Made by a program: the position numbers and the translations under genes | Shown here: one piece after another, positions 33,673-42,158 of the stretch | How the letters are laid out: each line of letters starts with the position of its first letter | Numbering within the stretch: position 1 is the stretch's first letter | Notes under the pieces: generated by a model | The model's input: the letters and a program-made list of their open reading frames with translations, nothing else | Told to the model about the DNA's origin: nothing | Databases searched by the model: none | NCBI RefSeq assembly: GCF_052048155.1 | Contig: NZ_JBNAIK010000003.1 | Span: 71,721 to 135,720 of the forward strand | Reading direction: 5' to 3' | DNA: 64,000 nucleotides | DNA from: HIMB114 sp052048155 | GTDB taxonomy: Bacteria; Pseudomonadota; Alphaproteobacteria; Pelagibacterales; Pelagibacteraceae

Positions 33673-34963
33673 TCACAGGTCTGCCGATTGAATAATAATT
33701 AATTTTTTTATTTAAAAAACTATCTGGCTGATATAAATTCCTCATGTCAAAAATTTTTATCTTTTTAGATTTAGCTTTTTTAAAATTTAACGATCTAAAC
33801 TCATCCCACTCAGTGTGTATTACTATTAAGTCATTTTGATTTAAAATTTCTTCAGAACTTTTTAAAAATTTTATTTTTTTTAATTCTTTTTTTTCACCAG
33901 TTGGATCATAATACGAAATCTTAACCCCTTTATTTAAAAGTTTAGGAAAAATTTTTAAACATTGAGTATCTCTCATGTCATCTGTATTTGCTTTAAAAGT
34001 AACACCTAAAAAACCAACTTTTTTTCCTTTGGGATTACCTAATATTTTTAATATTTGATCAGCAAGTTTTGATTTTCTTTTTTCATTACTTTTTATTACA
34101 GATTTAACAACTGACATATCCGTTTTAAATTTGTCTCCAATTTTAGTAAGGGCTTTAGTATCTTTTGGAAAACAAGAGCCGCCATAAGCAGGGCCAGCCC
34201 TTAAAAACCTAGGCCCTATCCTTGCGTCTGTTCCAATACCAATGGCAATATCTTCAACATTAGAGCCAACCTGTTCACAAAGATTTGCTATTTCATTAAT
34301 GAATGTAATCTTGGTAGCCAGGAATGCATTAGCTGCATATTTAATTAATTCTGAACTCCTTCTAGTTGTTACTATAAATTTTGCACCTTTTTTAATAATT
34401 GGCTCATAAAGTTTTTCCAATATTGGTTTTGTTTTTGATAAATTATTTGATCCAATGACAACTCGATCAGCATATCTAAAGTCCCGTATAGCCTCACCTT
34501 CACGTAAAAACTCTGGATTAGAAACTACATCAAATTTTGAAGATGAATTATTTTTTTTAATAATTTTTTCAACTTCATCTCCAGTACAAACTGGGACGGT
34601 AGATTTTGTAATAATTATTTTATACTTATTTATATTTTTAGAAATAACATTTGCTACTGCATAAACATTTTTCAAATCTGCGGAGACTCCGTCTTTGGCT
34701 GTAGGTGTTCCCACTGCAATGAATATTATATCTGAGTCTTTAATTGCTCTAGCTATGTCAGTTGTAAAAGATAATCTTTTTGATTTGTAATTTCTTATTA
34801 CCAGCTCATCAAGACCAGGTTCAAAAATTGGAATAATTCCTTTTTTTAAATTATCTATTTTTTTTTGGTCATTATCTACACATATTACCTTGTTACCAAA
34901 ATCAGAGAAAAGCACACCAGAAACAAGGCCAACATAACCAGTACCTATAAAACAAATTTTCAT
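33653..34963 (-). CDS. ugd: UDP-glucose 6-dehydrogenase
   Basis: Oxidises UDP-glucose to UDP-glucuronate with NAD+, feeding surface glycans. The 436 residues have the Rossmann start FIGTGYVGLVSG, FIAVGTPT, the Glu-containing NPEFLREGEAI segment and catalytic Cys264 in GPAYGGSCFPKDTKAL; the C-terminal NAD/UDP domain is complete. It overlaps galU by 4 nt (ATGA), so GalU product is used directly by this enzyme. Confidence 0.96.
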   Translation of the reverse strand: MKICFIGTGYVGLVSGVLFSDFGNKVICVDNDQKKIDNLKKGIIPIFEPGLDELVIRNYKSKRLSFTTDIARAIKDSDIIFIAVGTPTAKDGVSADLKNVYAVANVISKNINKYKIIITKSTVPVCTGDEVEKIIKKNNSSSKFDVVSNPEFLREGEAIRDFRYADRVVIGSNNLSKTKPILEKLYEPIIKKGAKFIVTTRRSSELIKYAANAFLATKITFINEIANLCEQVGSNVEDIAIGIGTDARIGPRFLRAGPAYGGSCFPKDTKALTKIGDKFKTDMSVVKSVIKSNEKRKSKLADQILKILGNPKGKKVGFLGVTFKANTDDMRDTQCLKIFPKLLNKGVKISYYDPTGEKKELKKIKFLKSSEEILNQNDLIVIHTEWDEFRSLNFKKAKSKKIKIFDMRNLYQPDSFLNKKINYYSIGRPVNEKKAR

Positions 34964-35757
34964 TTTTTATTTATTTCTTTAAATGAATTTATATACCCAT
35001 TTATAGTTCCACAGTCTAAATATTTACCTTTAAATTTGCATCCATAAAAATTTTCATGAAAAAGCATTGCGTTCATTGCGTCTGTAATTTGAATTTCTCC
35101 TAATTTACCACTTTTTTGTTTACCCAAGTAATTAAAAATAGATTTATTCAAAATATATCTCCCTATAATTGCAAACTGAGATGGTGAGTTTTTTACTGAA
35201 GGCTTTTCTACCATTTTATTAATTTTTAAATTTTTAAATTCATCAAACCCTACTATACCATATCGCTTAACATCCTTTTTAATCACTTTTCTTATTGCAA
35301 TAACTGAAGAATTTGTTTTTTTATTTATGGCAATAAGTTCTTTAGAAGAATTCTTACCATTTATAATGTCATCCGGGAGTAATAGTAAAAAATGCTTTGA
35401 TTTAATTAATTTTTTTGCACACAATACGGCATGGCCTAATCCTTTGGGTTTGTCCTGGTAAACAAATTTAATTTTTGAAGATATTTTATTTAAATTTTTT
35501 AAAGACTTTAAAAGCTCAGGTTTATTTTTAACTTTTTTTTCAAGAACGATATCTTTTTTAAAGTAATCTTTTATTGATTTTTTTTTTTTTGAAATCACTA
35601 AAATAACTTCATTAATACCTGCGTCAAAACATTCATCTAAAATATTTTCAAGAATTGATTTATTCCCTAGCGGCCAAAATTCTTTTGGAAAAGCTTTGGT
35701 CAAGGGAAGCATCCTTGTACCTAAACCGGCAAGTGGTATAATTGCTTGTTTAATCAT
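34960..35757 (-). CDS. galU: UTP-glucose-1-phosphate uridylyltransferase GalU
   Basis: Makes UDP-glucose from UTP and glucose-1-phosphate, substrate for the adjacent UDP-glucose dehydrogenase. The 265 residues start IIPLAGLGTRMLPLTKAFPKE, the nucleotide-binding signature, followed by YQDKPKGLGHAVLCAK, LLLPDDII and the VEKPS segment. It is shorter than typical GalU (about 290-300). It diverges from panC with only 14 nt between the two ATGs. Confidence 0.94.
   Translation of the reverse strand: MIKQAIIPLAGLGTRMLPLTKAFPKEFWPLGNKSILENILDECFDAGINEVILVISKKKKSIKDYFKKDIVLEKKVKNKPELLKSLKNLNKISSKIKFVYQDKPKGLGHAVLCAKKLIKSKHFLLLLPDDIINGKNSSKELIAINKKTNSSVIAIRKVIKKDVKRYGIVGFDEFKNLKINKMVEKPSVKNSPSQFAIIGRYILNKSIFNYLGKQKSGKLGEIQITDAMNAMLFHENFYGCKFKGKYLDCGTINGYINSFKEINKK
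35734..35742 (+). promoter_or_regulatory. Candidate extended -10 promoter for panC inside galU
   Basis: TGGTATAAT (35734-35742) matches an extended -10 element and would start transcription about 23 nt before the panC ATG. It lies inside the beginning of galU on the opposite strand, where the same bases encode the conserved Ile-Ile-Pro of the nucleotide-binding motif, so it could be coincidental. The -35 region (TTGTAC, 35715-35720) is weak. Confidence 0.4.
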
Positions 35758-35771
35758 TGTTAAAACTTTAA

Positions 35772-36575
35772 ATGAAAATTATAAGAAAATCCAAAGAAAT
35801 CAATTTACTTTTTAAGAATATCAAGAAATCTGGTTTTGTTCCTACAATGGGCTCTTTACACAAAGGTCATGAGTATTTAATAAAAAAATCTATCACAGAA
35901 AACAAGGTAACAGTTGTAAGTATTTTTTTAAATCCAAAACAATTTAATAATAAGAATGATTTAAAAAAATATCCAAAAAAAATTAATGATGATATCCGTA
36001 TTTGTAAAAAGCTTAAGGTAAACTACTTATTCATTCCATCTTTTCATGAAATTTACTCCTGGAAGTCAAAAAAAAGAAAATATCCAAAAATAAATAAAAT
36101 TATGGAACACAAATATAGAAAACGACATTTTAAAGGTGTTCTGCAAGTTATTGAAAAGCTTACTGATATTGTGCCTTCTTCAAAAATGTATTTAGGAGAG
36201 AAGGATTTTCAACAATTAAAAATTATAAAAGACTTTATATTTCTTAATAAAATCAAAACTAAAATAATTAACTGCAAAACTATAAGAGATAGTAACGGAT
36301 TAGCTTTATCATCCAGAAATCAATTACTTAATAAAGCAAATAAAAAAAAGGCTGTATTAATTATTAATTTTGTAAAAAAAATTAAAAAAAAGAAAAGTAA
36401 AAAAAATAATATTTTAAAAGATATAAAAGAAAATTTTAAAAAAAATAAAATTAAATATGATTATGTTGAAAATATAAATTTAAAGACTTTCAAAATTACA
36501 AATAAAATTAATAATCAATCAAGATTATTTGTTGCATTCTATTTAGGAAAGGTGAGGTTGATAGATAATATTTAA
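35772..36575 (+). CDS. panC: Pantothenate synthetase PanC
   Basis: Joins pantoate and beta-alanine to pantothenate using ATP. The 267 residues carry FVPTMGSLHKGHEYLI with the HxGH nucleotide-binding motif, VVSIFLNPKQF, YLGEKDFQQL and LALSSRNQLLN (KMSKS-like). The protein is Lys-rich, particularly in its last 80 residues. PanB and PanD are not adjacent. Its 3' end overlaps mgtE by 4 nt tail-to-tail. Confidence 0.95.
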   Translation: MKIIRKSKEINLLFKNIKKSGFVPTMGSLHKGHEYLIKKSITENKVTVVSIFLNPKQFNNKNDLKKYPKKINDDIRICKKLKVNYLFIPSFHEIYSWKSKKRKYPKINKIMEHKYRKRHFKGVLQVIEKLTDIVPSSKMYLGEKDFQQLKIIKDFIFLNKIKTKIINCKTIRDSNGLALSSRNQLLNKANKKKAVLIINFVKKIKKKKSKKNNILKDIKENFKKNKIKYDYVENINLKTFKITNKINNQSRLFVAFYLGKVRLIDNI

Positions 36576-37948
36576 ATACCAAGTATTATCCCAGCTAAAC
36601 CTAAAAAAGATACAAATCCAACAACATCGGTAACAGTCGTAACAAAAACTGTTGATGCTATTGCGGGATCAATTTTAAACTTATCTAATATAACAGGGAT
36701 CGCTATTCCAGATAATCCAGCACAAGCCATATTAATTACCATTGAAACAGCAATTAAAATTGAAAGTTTAATTTCGTAAAACCAAAAATAGACAAATAAA
36801 CCTGAAATTAAAGAAAACAAAATACCATTTAAAAAACCTACGCTAAATTCTTTTCCAATTATTTTAAATAAGTTTTCTGCGGTAAGCTCTTTTGTTGCTA
36901 TTAATCTTACAGTTACAGTTAATGTTTGAGTTGCAGCATTGCCTCCCATGGATGCTACGATTGGCATCAAAACAGCTAAGGCGACTACTTTTTGAATATT
37001 GCCATCAAATAAACCAATGACATATGATGCGATTACAGCGGTAAATAAATTTATTAATAACCATACAAATCTTTTTTTCGTAATTTTTACTGCATTATCA
37101 GTAATAGCTTCATCTTGTACACCTGCTAATTTTAAGGCATCTTCTTCGGCTTCTTCTTTTAATACTGTTAAAATATCATCGGCAGTAATCATACCAATAA
37201 GTTTATTATTTTTATCAACTACACCAGCTGAAATTAAATTATATTGCTCAAATAAGTAACCAACTTGCTCTTTATCCCAATCTCCATAAATAAGCATTTG
37301 AGTTTCATCCATAATATCCCTCATCTTTGTAGACCTTGGATTTCTTAAAACTCTTGATGAGGGAACTGAGCCTAATGGTCGTTTTATATCATCAACAATA
37401 AATATTTGTAAAAATTCTTTAGGTAAATCATCGGTTTCTCTTAAGTAATCTATTGTTTCTCCAACTGTCCACTCGGGCGAGACAGAACAATACTCTGTTT
37501 GCATTATTCTAGCAGCAGAGTCTTCGGGATAAGCTTTTAATACTTCTTCTAAAAGTTTTTTGTCTTGTAATGGAATTTTTTCATATACATCAATCTTTTT
37601 TTCTTCATCTAAATTTGAAACAATTTGCAAGGCATCATCTGACTCCAATTGATTAACAATTTCTGCCACATTATCCGAAGGTAATTGATTTAAAATATCT
37701 TTTTGTAGAGTGTTGTTTAACTCTTTTACAGTATCAGGTCTTAAGTCTAACGCTTCAAGTAACAATAAATTAAAACGAGCTTTTTCTGGAAGATTCGATA
37801 AGACTTCTGCAGCATCTGAAGGGTGCAATGCATGTAAAGCATTATTGATCTCGACTACCCTTTTTTCATTAATTAGGCCAACTAAATTATCAATAAGTTC
37901 TTTAGTGACTTCAAATGTCTTTTTTTCTATAGTTTGTTCGTTTGACAT
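36572..37948 (-). CDS. mgtE: Magnesium transporter MgtE
   Basis: Mg2+ channel in the inner membrane. The preferred ATG at 37948 gives 458 residues; an upstream frame to 37969 adds seven residues. The N domain (about 1-125) has LHPSDAAEVLSNLPEKAR, then two CBS domains (IDYLRETDDLP..., to about 260) and a five-helix membrane part with PIVASMGGNAATQTLTV and AIPVILDKFKIDPA, which lines the pore. It diverges from lipB with 29 nt between starts. Confidence 0.94.
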   Translation of the reverse strand: MSNEQTIEKKTFEVTKELIDNLVGLINEKRVVEINNALHALHPSDAAEVLSNLPEKARFNLLLLEALDLRPDTVKELNNTLQKDILNQLPSDNVAEIVNQLESDDALQIVSNLDEEKKIDVYEKIPLQDKKLLEEVLKAYPEDSAARIMQTEYCSVSPEWTVGETIDYLRETDDLPKEFLQIFIVDDIKRPLGSVPSSRVLRNPRSTKMRDIMDETQMLIYGDWDKEQVGYLFEQYNLISAGVVDKNNKLIGMITADDILTVLKEEAEEDALKLAGVQDEAITDNAVKITKKRFVWLLINLFTAVIASYVIGLFDGNIQKVVALAVLMPIVASMGGNAATQTLTVTVRLIATKELTAENLFKIIGKEFSVGFLNGILFSLISGLFVYFWFYEIKLSILIAVSMVINMACAGLSGIAIPVILDKFKIDPAIASTVFVTTVTDVVGFVSFLGLAGIILGI

Positions 37949-37977
37949 AATAATAAATACTTTTAACAAATCTTTTT

Positions 37978-38607
37978 ATGAAACTCGAAATAAAAATAAG
38001 CCAAAAACCTGTGGAATATCAGGATGCAATTGAATTATTAGAAGAACGAGTCAAAAAAATACAAAATAAAGAATCAAATAATCTTCTGTGGATTCTAGAA
38101 CATCCAAATTTATATAGTGCTGGAACTTCTGCAAAAGATAATGACTTATTGAATAAAAATAAATTTCCAATTTACAAAACAAATAGAGGTGGACAATGGA
38201 CGTTTCATGGTGATGGACAAAAAGTAATATATTTTGCAATTGATTTAAATTCAAAAAAAAATATTAAAAATTTTGTAAGAAATATTGAGACTGTAATAAT
38301 CGGGATCTTAGATAATTATAAAATCAAATCTTTTAGTGACCCAAGTAACATTGGCATTTGGGTTAAAAATAAAAATAATTCTGAAAAAATTGCAGCCATT
38401 GGTATCAGGGTTAAAAAATGGATAGCATTTCATGGTTTTTCACTAAATGTAAATGTTAATAAAAAAGACTATAATGGAATTATTCCATGTGGCATCAGGG
38501 ATAAGGGAATTGCTAACATGACAGATTTTATAAATTTTTCAGAAATCATCGATTTAAATGATATAATAATTTCAGAATTTAAAAAAACTTTTCCAAACAT
38601 GTTTTGA
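37978..38607 (+). CDS. lipB: Octanoyltransferase LipB
   Basis: Transfers octanoyl groups from acyl carrier protein to lipoyl domains, the first step of lipoate synthesis. The 209 residues include EHPNLYSAGTS, RGGQWTFHGDGQ (family RGGxxTYHGPGQ), the Lys of GIRVKKWIAFHGFSLNV and catalytic Cys171 in IIPCGIRDKG. The Pro of the HGPG motif is Asp here. LipA is not in the window. Its end overlaps rluC by 29 nt in opposite orientation. Confidence 0.94.
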   Translation: MKLEIKISQKPVEYQDAIELLEERVKKIQNKESNNLLWILEHPNLYSAGTSAKDNDLLNKNKFPIYKTNRGGQWTFHGDGQKVIYFAIDLNSKKNIKNFVRNIETVIIGILDNYKIKSFSDPSNIGIWVKNKNNSEKIAAIGIRVKKWIAFHGFSLNVNVNKKDYNGIIPCGIRDKGIANMTDFINFSEIIDLNDIIISEFKKTFPNMF

Positions 38608-39445
38608 AATTATCTGGAATAGTTGCCTTATATTTTTTGATCTTATTATTATATTCAAACTCTATTTCATAACTCAATAAACATAGTTGAGTATTATTTT
38701 TTTTATCTCCATACTTTGAATCACCAACTACAGGATGGCCAATATCCGAAAATTGCTTTCTTATTTGATGTTTTCTTCCAGTTATCAAATCAATTTCCAG
38801 ATAAGAAAAGTTATTTTTTTTTGATATTACTTCAAAATAAAGCTTAGACTCAATTTCTTTTCCATTTAACTTTTCTTTTGAATAAATTTCGCCTTTATTT
38901 TTTTTAATTTTTCCATTTATAATCACAAGATATTTTTTTTTCACCTCTCTTGATTTAAACATTTCAGAAAATTTTTTAGCGTAAAATCTATTTTTAGCTA
39001 GGAGCATCAAACCCGAGGTGTCTTTATCTAGTCTGTGAACTATATAGTAATTTTTTTTAGTTGAATTCAATATATCTATTACATTCTGTTTAACTTTTGA
39101 GCCATCTTGAGAAGCATATCCATAAGGTTTATTTAATACACAATAATCTTCACACTCAAAGACAAAATTTTTTTTTAATTCATTGTAATCATTAATATTA
39201 AAAATTTGTTTTTTTTTATTAATTTTATTTTCAATTTTCAGTTCAGTAAAAATATTTACAATATCGTTTATTTCAAGTTTGAATAAATTTTTAACTTTTT
39301 TATTATTTACTGTAATATTTTTTTTTCTAAGATTTTTTTCAAATAAAGACTGAGGAATATTTGGAAATTGTTTTTTAAGAAATCTGTCTACTCTAGAACC
39401 TTCAAAATCTTTATTAATAACAAAAGATTTTAATGGTTTTTTCAT
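38579..39445 (-). CDS. rluC: 23S rRNA pseudouridine synthase, RluC/RluD family
   Basis: Isomerises uridines in 23S rRNA. The 288 residues have an N-terminal S4 RNA-binding domain (about 14-70) and a catalytic domain with HRLDKDTSGLMLLAK (137-151, catalytic Asp140), followed by LITGRKHQIRKQFSDIGHPVVGDSKYG. The exact target cannot be told from sequence, but an RluC-type gene next to crcB is common in Alphaproteobacteria. It overlaps crcB by 4 nt. Confidence 0.9.
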   Translation of the reverse strand: MKKPLKSFVINKDFEGSRVDRFLKKQFPNIPQSLFEKNLRKKNITVNNKKVKNLFKLEINDIVNIFTELKIENKINKKKQIFNINDYNELKKNFVFECEDYCVLNKPYGYASQDGSKVKQNVIDILNSTKKNYYIVHRLDKDTSGLMLLAKNRFYAKKFSEMFKSREVKKKYLVIINGKIKKNKGEIYSKEKLNGKEIESKLYFEVISKKNNFSYLEIDLITGRKHQIRKQFSDIGHPVVGDSKYGDKKNNTQLCLLSYEIEFEYNNKIKKYKATIPDNFKTCLEKFF

Positions 39446-39816
39446 ATTAAAATTTTAATTAATTTATAACCGACATAAAATAAAATTAAACTAACTATAA
39501 TTGATAAAAATAAGTAAATAAAAAGATTTAAATAATCTCCAGTTTTTAAAAAATTAAACACTTCGTACGTAAAAGCTGAAAAGGTTGTAAATCCACCTAA
39601 AAATCCAAAAACAATTACTGATCTAAATTCATTACTTAAAATTTGTTTTTCAAAAAGCGAAGCTACAATTCCAATAAAAAAAGAACCAATTAAGTTAACA
39701 AGAATTGTACCTATGGGAAAATTTAAATATATTAATTTTGGCGTTGATTGGATTAAAACAAATCTAGATAAACTTCCTATTGCTCCAAATAAAGCAACAA
39801 GAAATAAGTTGCTCAT
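39442..39816 (-). CDS. crcB: Fluoride channel CrcB (Fluc)
   Basis: Small dual-topology membrane channel that exports fluoride. The 124 residues have four helices and the family motifs ALFGAIGSLSRF, GTILVNLIGSFFIG and FGFLGGFTTFSAFTYE, which line the fluoride path. The ATG overlaps the rplQ stop by one base, so this gene sits at the tail of the ribosomal/rpoA operon. No fluoride riboswitch is visible. Confidence 0.94.
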   Translation of the reverse strand: MSNLFLVALFGAIGSLSRFVLIQSTPKLIYLNFPIGTILVNLIGSFFIGIVASLFEKQILSNEFRSVIVFGFLGGFTTFSAFTYEVFNFLKTGDYLNLFIYLFLSIIVSLILFYVGYKLIKILI

Positions 39817-40265
39817 TATTTTTTATCTTTTTTTACTTCTGCTTTTTCTTGATCTTTGTTTTCAACTTTTTTTTGTGATGGACCAGAATCTTGTCCTTTT
39901 GCATTAAAATCCTTGTCTACTAGTTCAATAAAAGCTTTAGGTGCGTTATCTCCGTATCTGTAACCAGATCTTACAACTCTTGAATAACCGCCATTTCTTT
40001 TTTCATATCTCTTTAAAAGTGTTGTAGTTATCTTTTTAACAATACTTTGGTCTTGAAGTTTAGAAATAAGTATTCTTTTAGAAGCAAGAGTATTCTTTTT
40101 TCCTAATGTAATAATTTTATCTATCGCTACTTTTAATTCTTTTGCTTTAGGTAAAGTTGTTTCAATTTGCTCATGTTTAATTAATGCGTTAAGCATGTTT
40201 TTAATAAGAGCTTTTCTGTGTTCAGCAGTCCTATTAAGTTTTCTATGAGCAATTTTATGTCTCAT
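39816..40265 (-). CDS. rplQ: 50S ribosomal protein L17
   Basis: Large-subunit protein near the exit tunnel. MRHKIAHRKLNRTAEHRKALIKNM is the diagnostic N terminus, and YRYGDNAPKAFIELV closes the core at about residue 120. A Lys/Glu-rich tail of about 30 residues follows, likely disordered. It follows rpoA immediately, as in the classical alpha operon, and overlaps crcB by one base. Confidence 0.97.
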   Translation of the reverse strand: MRHKIAHRKLNRTAEHRKALIKNMLNALIKHEQIETTLPKAKELKVAIDKIITLGKKNTLASKRILISKLQDQSIVKKITTTLLKRYEKRNGGYSRVVRSGYRYGDNAPKAFIELVDKDFNAKGQDSGPSQKKVENKDQEKAEVKKDKK

Positions 40266-41282
40266 CTATTTATATTCTTCCTCTAATTTTTTAGACAATT
40301 CGGCTATATTTTCTGGTGGCCAATTTGGAATTTCAATACCTAAATATAAAGACATTCCAGATAAAACTTCTTTTATTTCATTTAGAGATTTTCTTCCGAA
40401 ATTAGGAGTTCTTAGCATTTCACCCTCGGTTTTTTGAACTAAATCTCCAATGTAAATAATGTTGTCGTTCTTTAAACAATTCATAGATCTCACCGAAAGC
40501 TCTAACTCATCTACTCTTCTTAATAAATTTTTATTAAATTCTGGCTCAGATTTTGTCTGTTGAGCAACTACTTCTTTTGGTTCTTCAAAATTTATAAACA
40601 TGCCAAGCTGATCTTGAAGTATTCTGGCTGCATAAGCTACACAATCTTCTGCTTCTACAGAGCCATTAGTTTCAACTTCCATTGTAAGTTTATCATAATC
40701 AATTGATAAACCTTCTCTTGTTTCTGATACATTGTAAGAAACTCTTTTAACTGGACTGTATACTGAATCTACAGGTATTAGACCTAATGGAGAATCTTTT
40801 TCTCTATTTTTTTCAGCAGATACATAACCTTTTCCAGTGTTGACTGTTAATTCCATATAAATTTTTGTATTATCATCAAGGTTACATATAACTTGTTCTG
40901 GATTTAAAATTTCAATATCTGCACTTTCTTTTAAATCTTTAGCTTTAATTTCACCTGGTCCTTGAGCATCTAATACTAGTTTTTTTGGTCCTGGATTTTT
41001 TAGCTTTAATGATAAAGCCTTAATATTTAAAACAATATCTGTAACGTCTTCTCTAACACCGTTTATAGAAGAAAATTCATGTACTACACCATCAATCTGA
41101 ATCGCAGTTACTGCTGTTCCTTGAATAGAAGAAAGAAGAATTCTTCTAAGAGCATTTCCAAGTGTTAAGGCAAAGCCTTTCTCTAAAGGCTCAATAGTTA
41201 TCTTTGCATAACTTTTATCATCATTAGTTTGAACATCTAATTTAGATGGCTTTACTAATTCTTTCCAATTTTTTTCTATCAA
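40266..41282 (-). CDS. rpoA: RNA polymerase alpha subunit
   Basis: Alpha subunit that assembles RNA polymerase and binds UP elements and regulators. The 338 residues contain an N-terminal assembly domain (GFALTLGNALRRILLSS near 37-53) and a C-terminal domain with the helix-hairpin-helix NFGRKSLNEIKEVL. The start is TTG at 41282 with an AAAAGGAG Shine-Dalgarno 6 nt upstream; an in-frame TAA lies just before, so no ATG is possible, and MIEKNWKEL is the usual alphaproteobacterial N terminus. Confidence 0.97.
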   Translation of the reverse strand: MIEKNWKELVKPSKLDVQTNDDKSYAKITIEPLEKGFALTLGNALRRILLSSIQGTAVTAIQIDGVVHEFSSINGVREDVTDIVLNIKALSLKLKNPGPKKLVLDAQGPGEIKAKDLKESADIEILNPEQVICNLDDNTKIYMELTVNTGKGYVSAEKNREKDSPLGLIPVDSVYSPVKRVSYNVSETREGLSIDYDKLTMEVETNGSVEAEDCVAYAARILQDQLGMFINFEEPKEVVAQQTKSEPEFNKNLLRRVDELELSVRSMNCLKNDNIIYIGDLVQKTEGEMLRTPNFGRKSLNEIKEVLSGMSLYLGIEIPNWPPENIAELSKKLEEEYK

Positions 41283-41305
41283 TTTGTTCTCCTTTTAATT
41301 TTTAA

Positions 41306-41713
41306 TTAAACTCTTCTTTTCTTGGGTGGTCTGCATCCATTATGTGGAATTGGACTCGTGTCTTTAATAGAGACAATTTTAAAACCTCTTGCTTGCAAAG
41401 CTCTTAAAGCAGTTTCTCTCCCTGATCCAGGACCTTTAACTTCAACGTCTAGAGTTTTTAAACCATATTCTGATGCTTTAGCAGCAGCATCATCAGCAGC
41501 TACTTGGGCAGCGTATGGGGTGGATTTTCTTGATCCTTTAAAACCTTTTGATCCTGCAGATGACCAAGATAAAACATTTCCACTTTTGTCTGTTATTGAA
41601 ATAATAGTATTATTAAATGTAGCATTCACGAAAGCTTTACCTGACGTTACAACTTTTTTTTCTTTTTTCTTACCTTTGAATTTGCTTTTCTTTTTAACTT
41701 CTTCTTTGCTCAT
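41306..41713 (-). CDS. rpsK: 30S ribosomal protein S11
   Basis: Small-subunit platform protein. The 135 residues include GKAFVNATFNNTIISITDKSG, KGSRKSTPYAAQVAA and the C-terminal IKDTSPIPHNGCRPPKKRRV region. About 20 extra Lys-rich residues lead the protein, as often in AT-rich genomes. It overlaps rpsM by one base and lies 23 nt upstream of rpoA. Confidence 0.97.
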   Translation of the reverse strand: MSKEEVKKKSKFKGKKKEKKVVTSGKAFVNATFNNTIISITDKSGNVLSWSSAGSKGFKGSRKSTPYAAQVAADDAAAKASEYGLKTLDVEVKGPGSGRETALRALQARGFKIVSIKDTSPIPHNGCRPPKKRRV

Positions 41714-42096
41714 TATTTTTTAGCCATTGTTAATTTTTTACCTGCGATTGCAATTGCTTTTCCTTTTCTTGTTCTTGCGTTAGATGATGTTCTTTGTCCT
41801 CTTACAGGAAGTTTTTTTCTATGCCTTGTACCTCTATAAGTACCCAGGTCTCTTAATCTTTTTATATTTAATGAAATCTCTCTTCTTAAATCACCTTCGA
41901 CAGTAAATTTTTCGTCAATAAGTTCTCTAATTTTTAAAACTTCGTCATCAGTTAAACTATTTACTCGTTTTGATTTTTCAATATTTAATTCTTTGCAAAT
42001 CTTATCTGCATAATGATCACCAATCCCATAAATATACTGTAAAGCGATATGCACTTGTTTATTTAACGGTAGGTTTACACCTGATATACGAGCCAT
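41713..42096 (-). CDS. rpsM: 30S ribosomal protein S13
   Basis: Head protein that contacts P-site tRNA. The 127 residues start MARISGVNLPLNKQVHIALQYIYG-like and end with the basic RTSSNARTRKGKA tail. It is the first gene of the alpha operon, downstream of a strong promoter in the 62-nt gap after adk. The small rpmJ gene that often precedes it is absent. Confidence 0.97.
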   Translation of the reverse strand: MARISGVNLPLNKQVHIALQYIYGIGDHYADKICKELNIEKSKRVNSLTDDEVLKIRELIDEKFTVEGDLRREISLNIKRLRDLGTYRGTRHRKKLPVRGQRTSSNARTRKGKAIAIAGKKLTMAKK

Positions 42097-42128
42097 AGTT
42101 TAGATTGCCTTATTTTTAAAATCGCTGG

Positions 42129-42156
42129 ATTATAGTAATCGAACTATTAAAGTCAA
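42129..42156 (-). promoter_or_regulatory. Promoter of the rpsM-rpsK-rpoA-rplQ operon
   Basis: Minus strand TTGACT (42151-42156), a 16-nt spacer and a perfect TATAAT (42129-42134) lie in the gap after adk. Transcription would start near 42122, about 25 nt before the rpsM ATG at 42096. This matches the position of the alpha operon promoter in other bacteria. Confidence 0.8.
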
Positions 42157-42158
42157 CG

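Noticed and set aside
41322..41723. 133-codon open frame antisense to rpsK
   Set aside because: Complete shadow of S11 with no independent start signal or recognisable domain.
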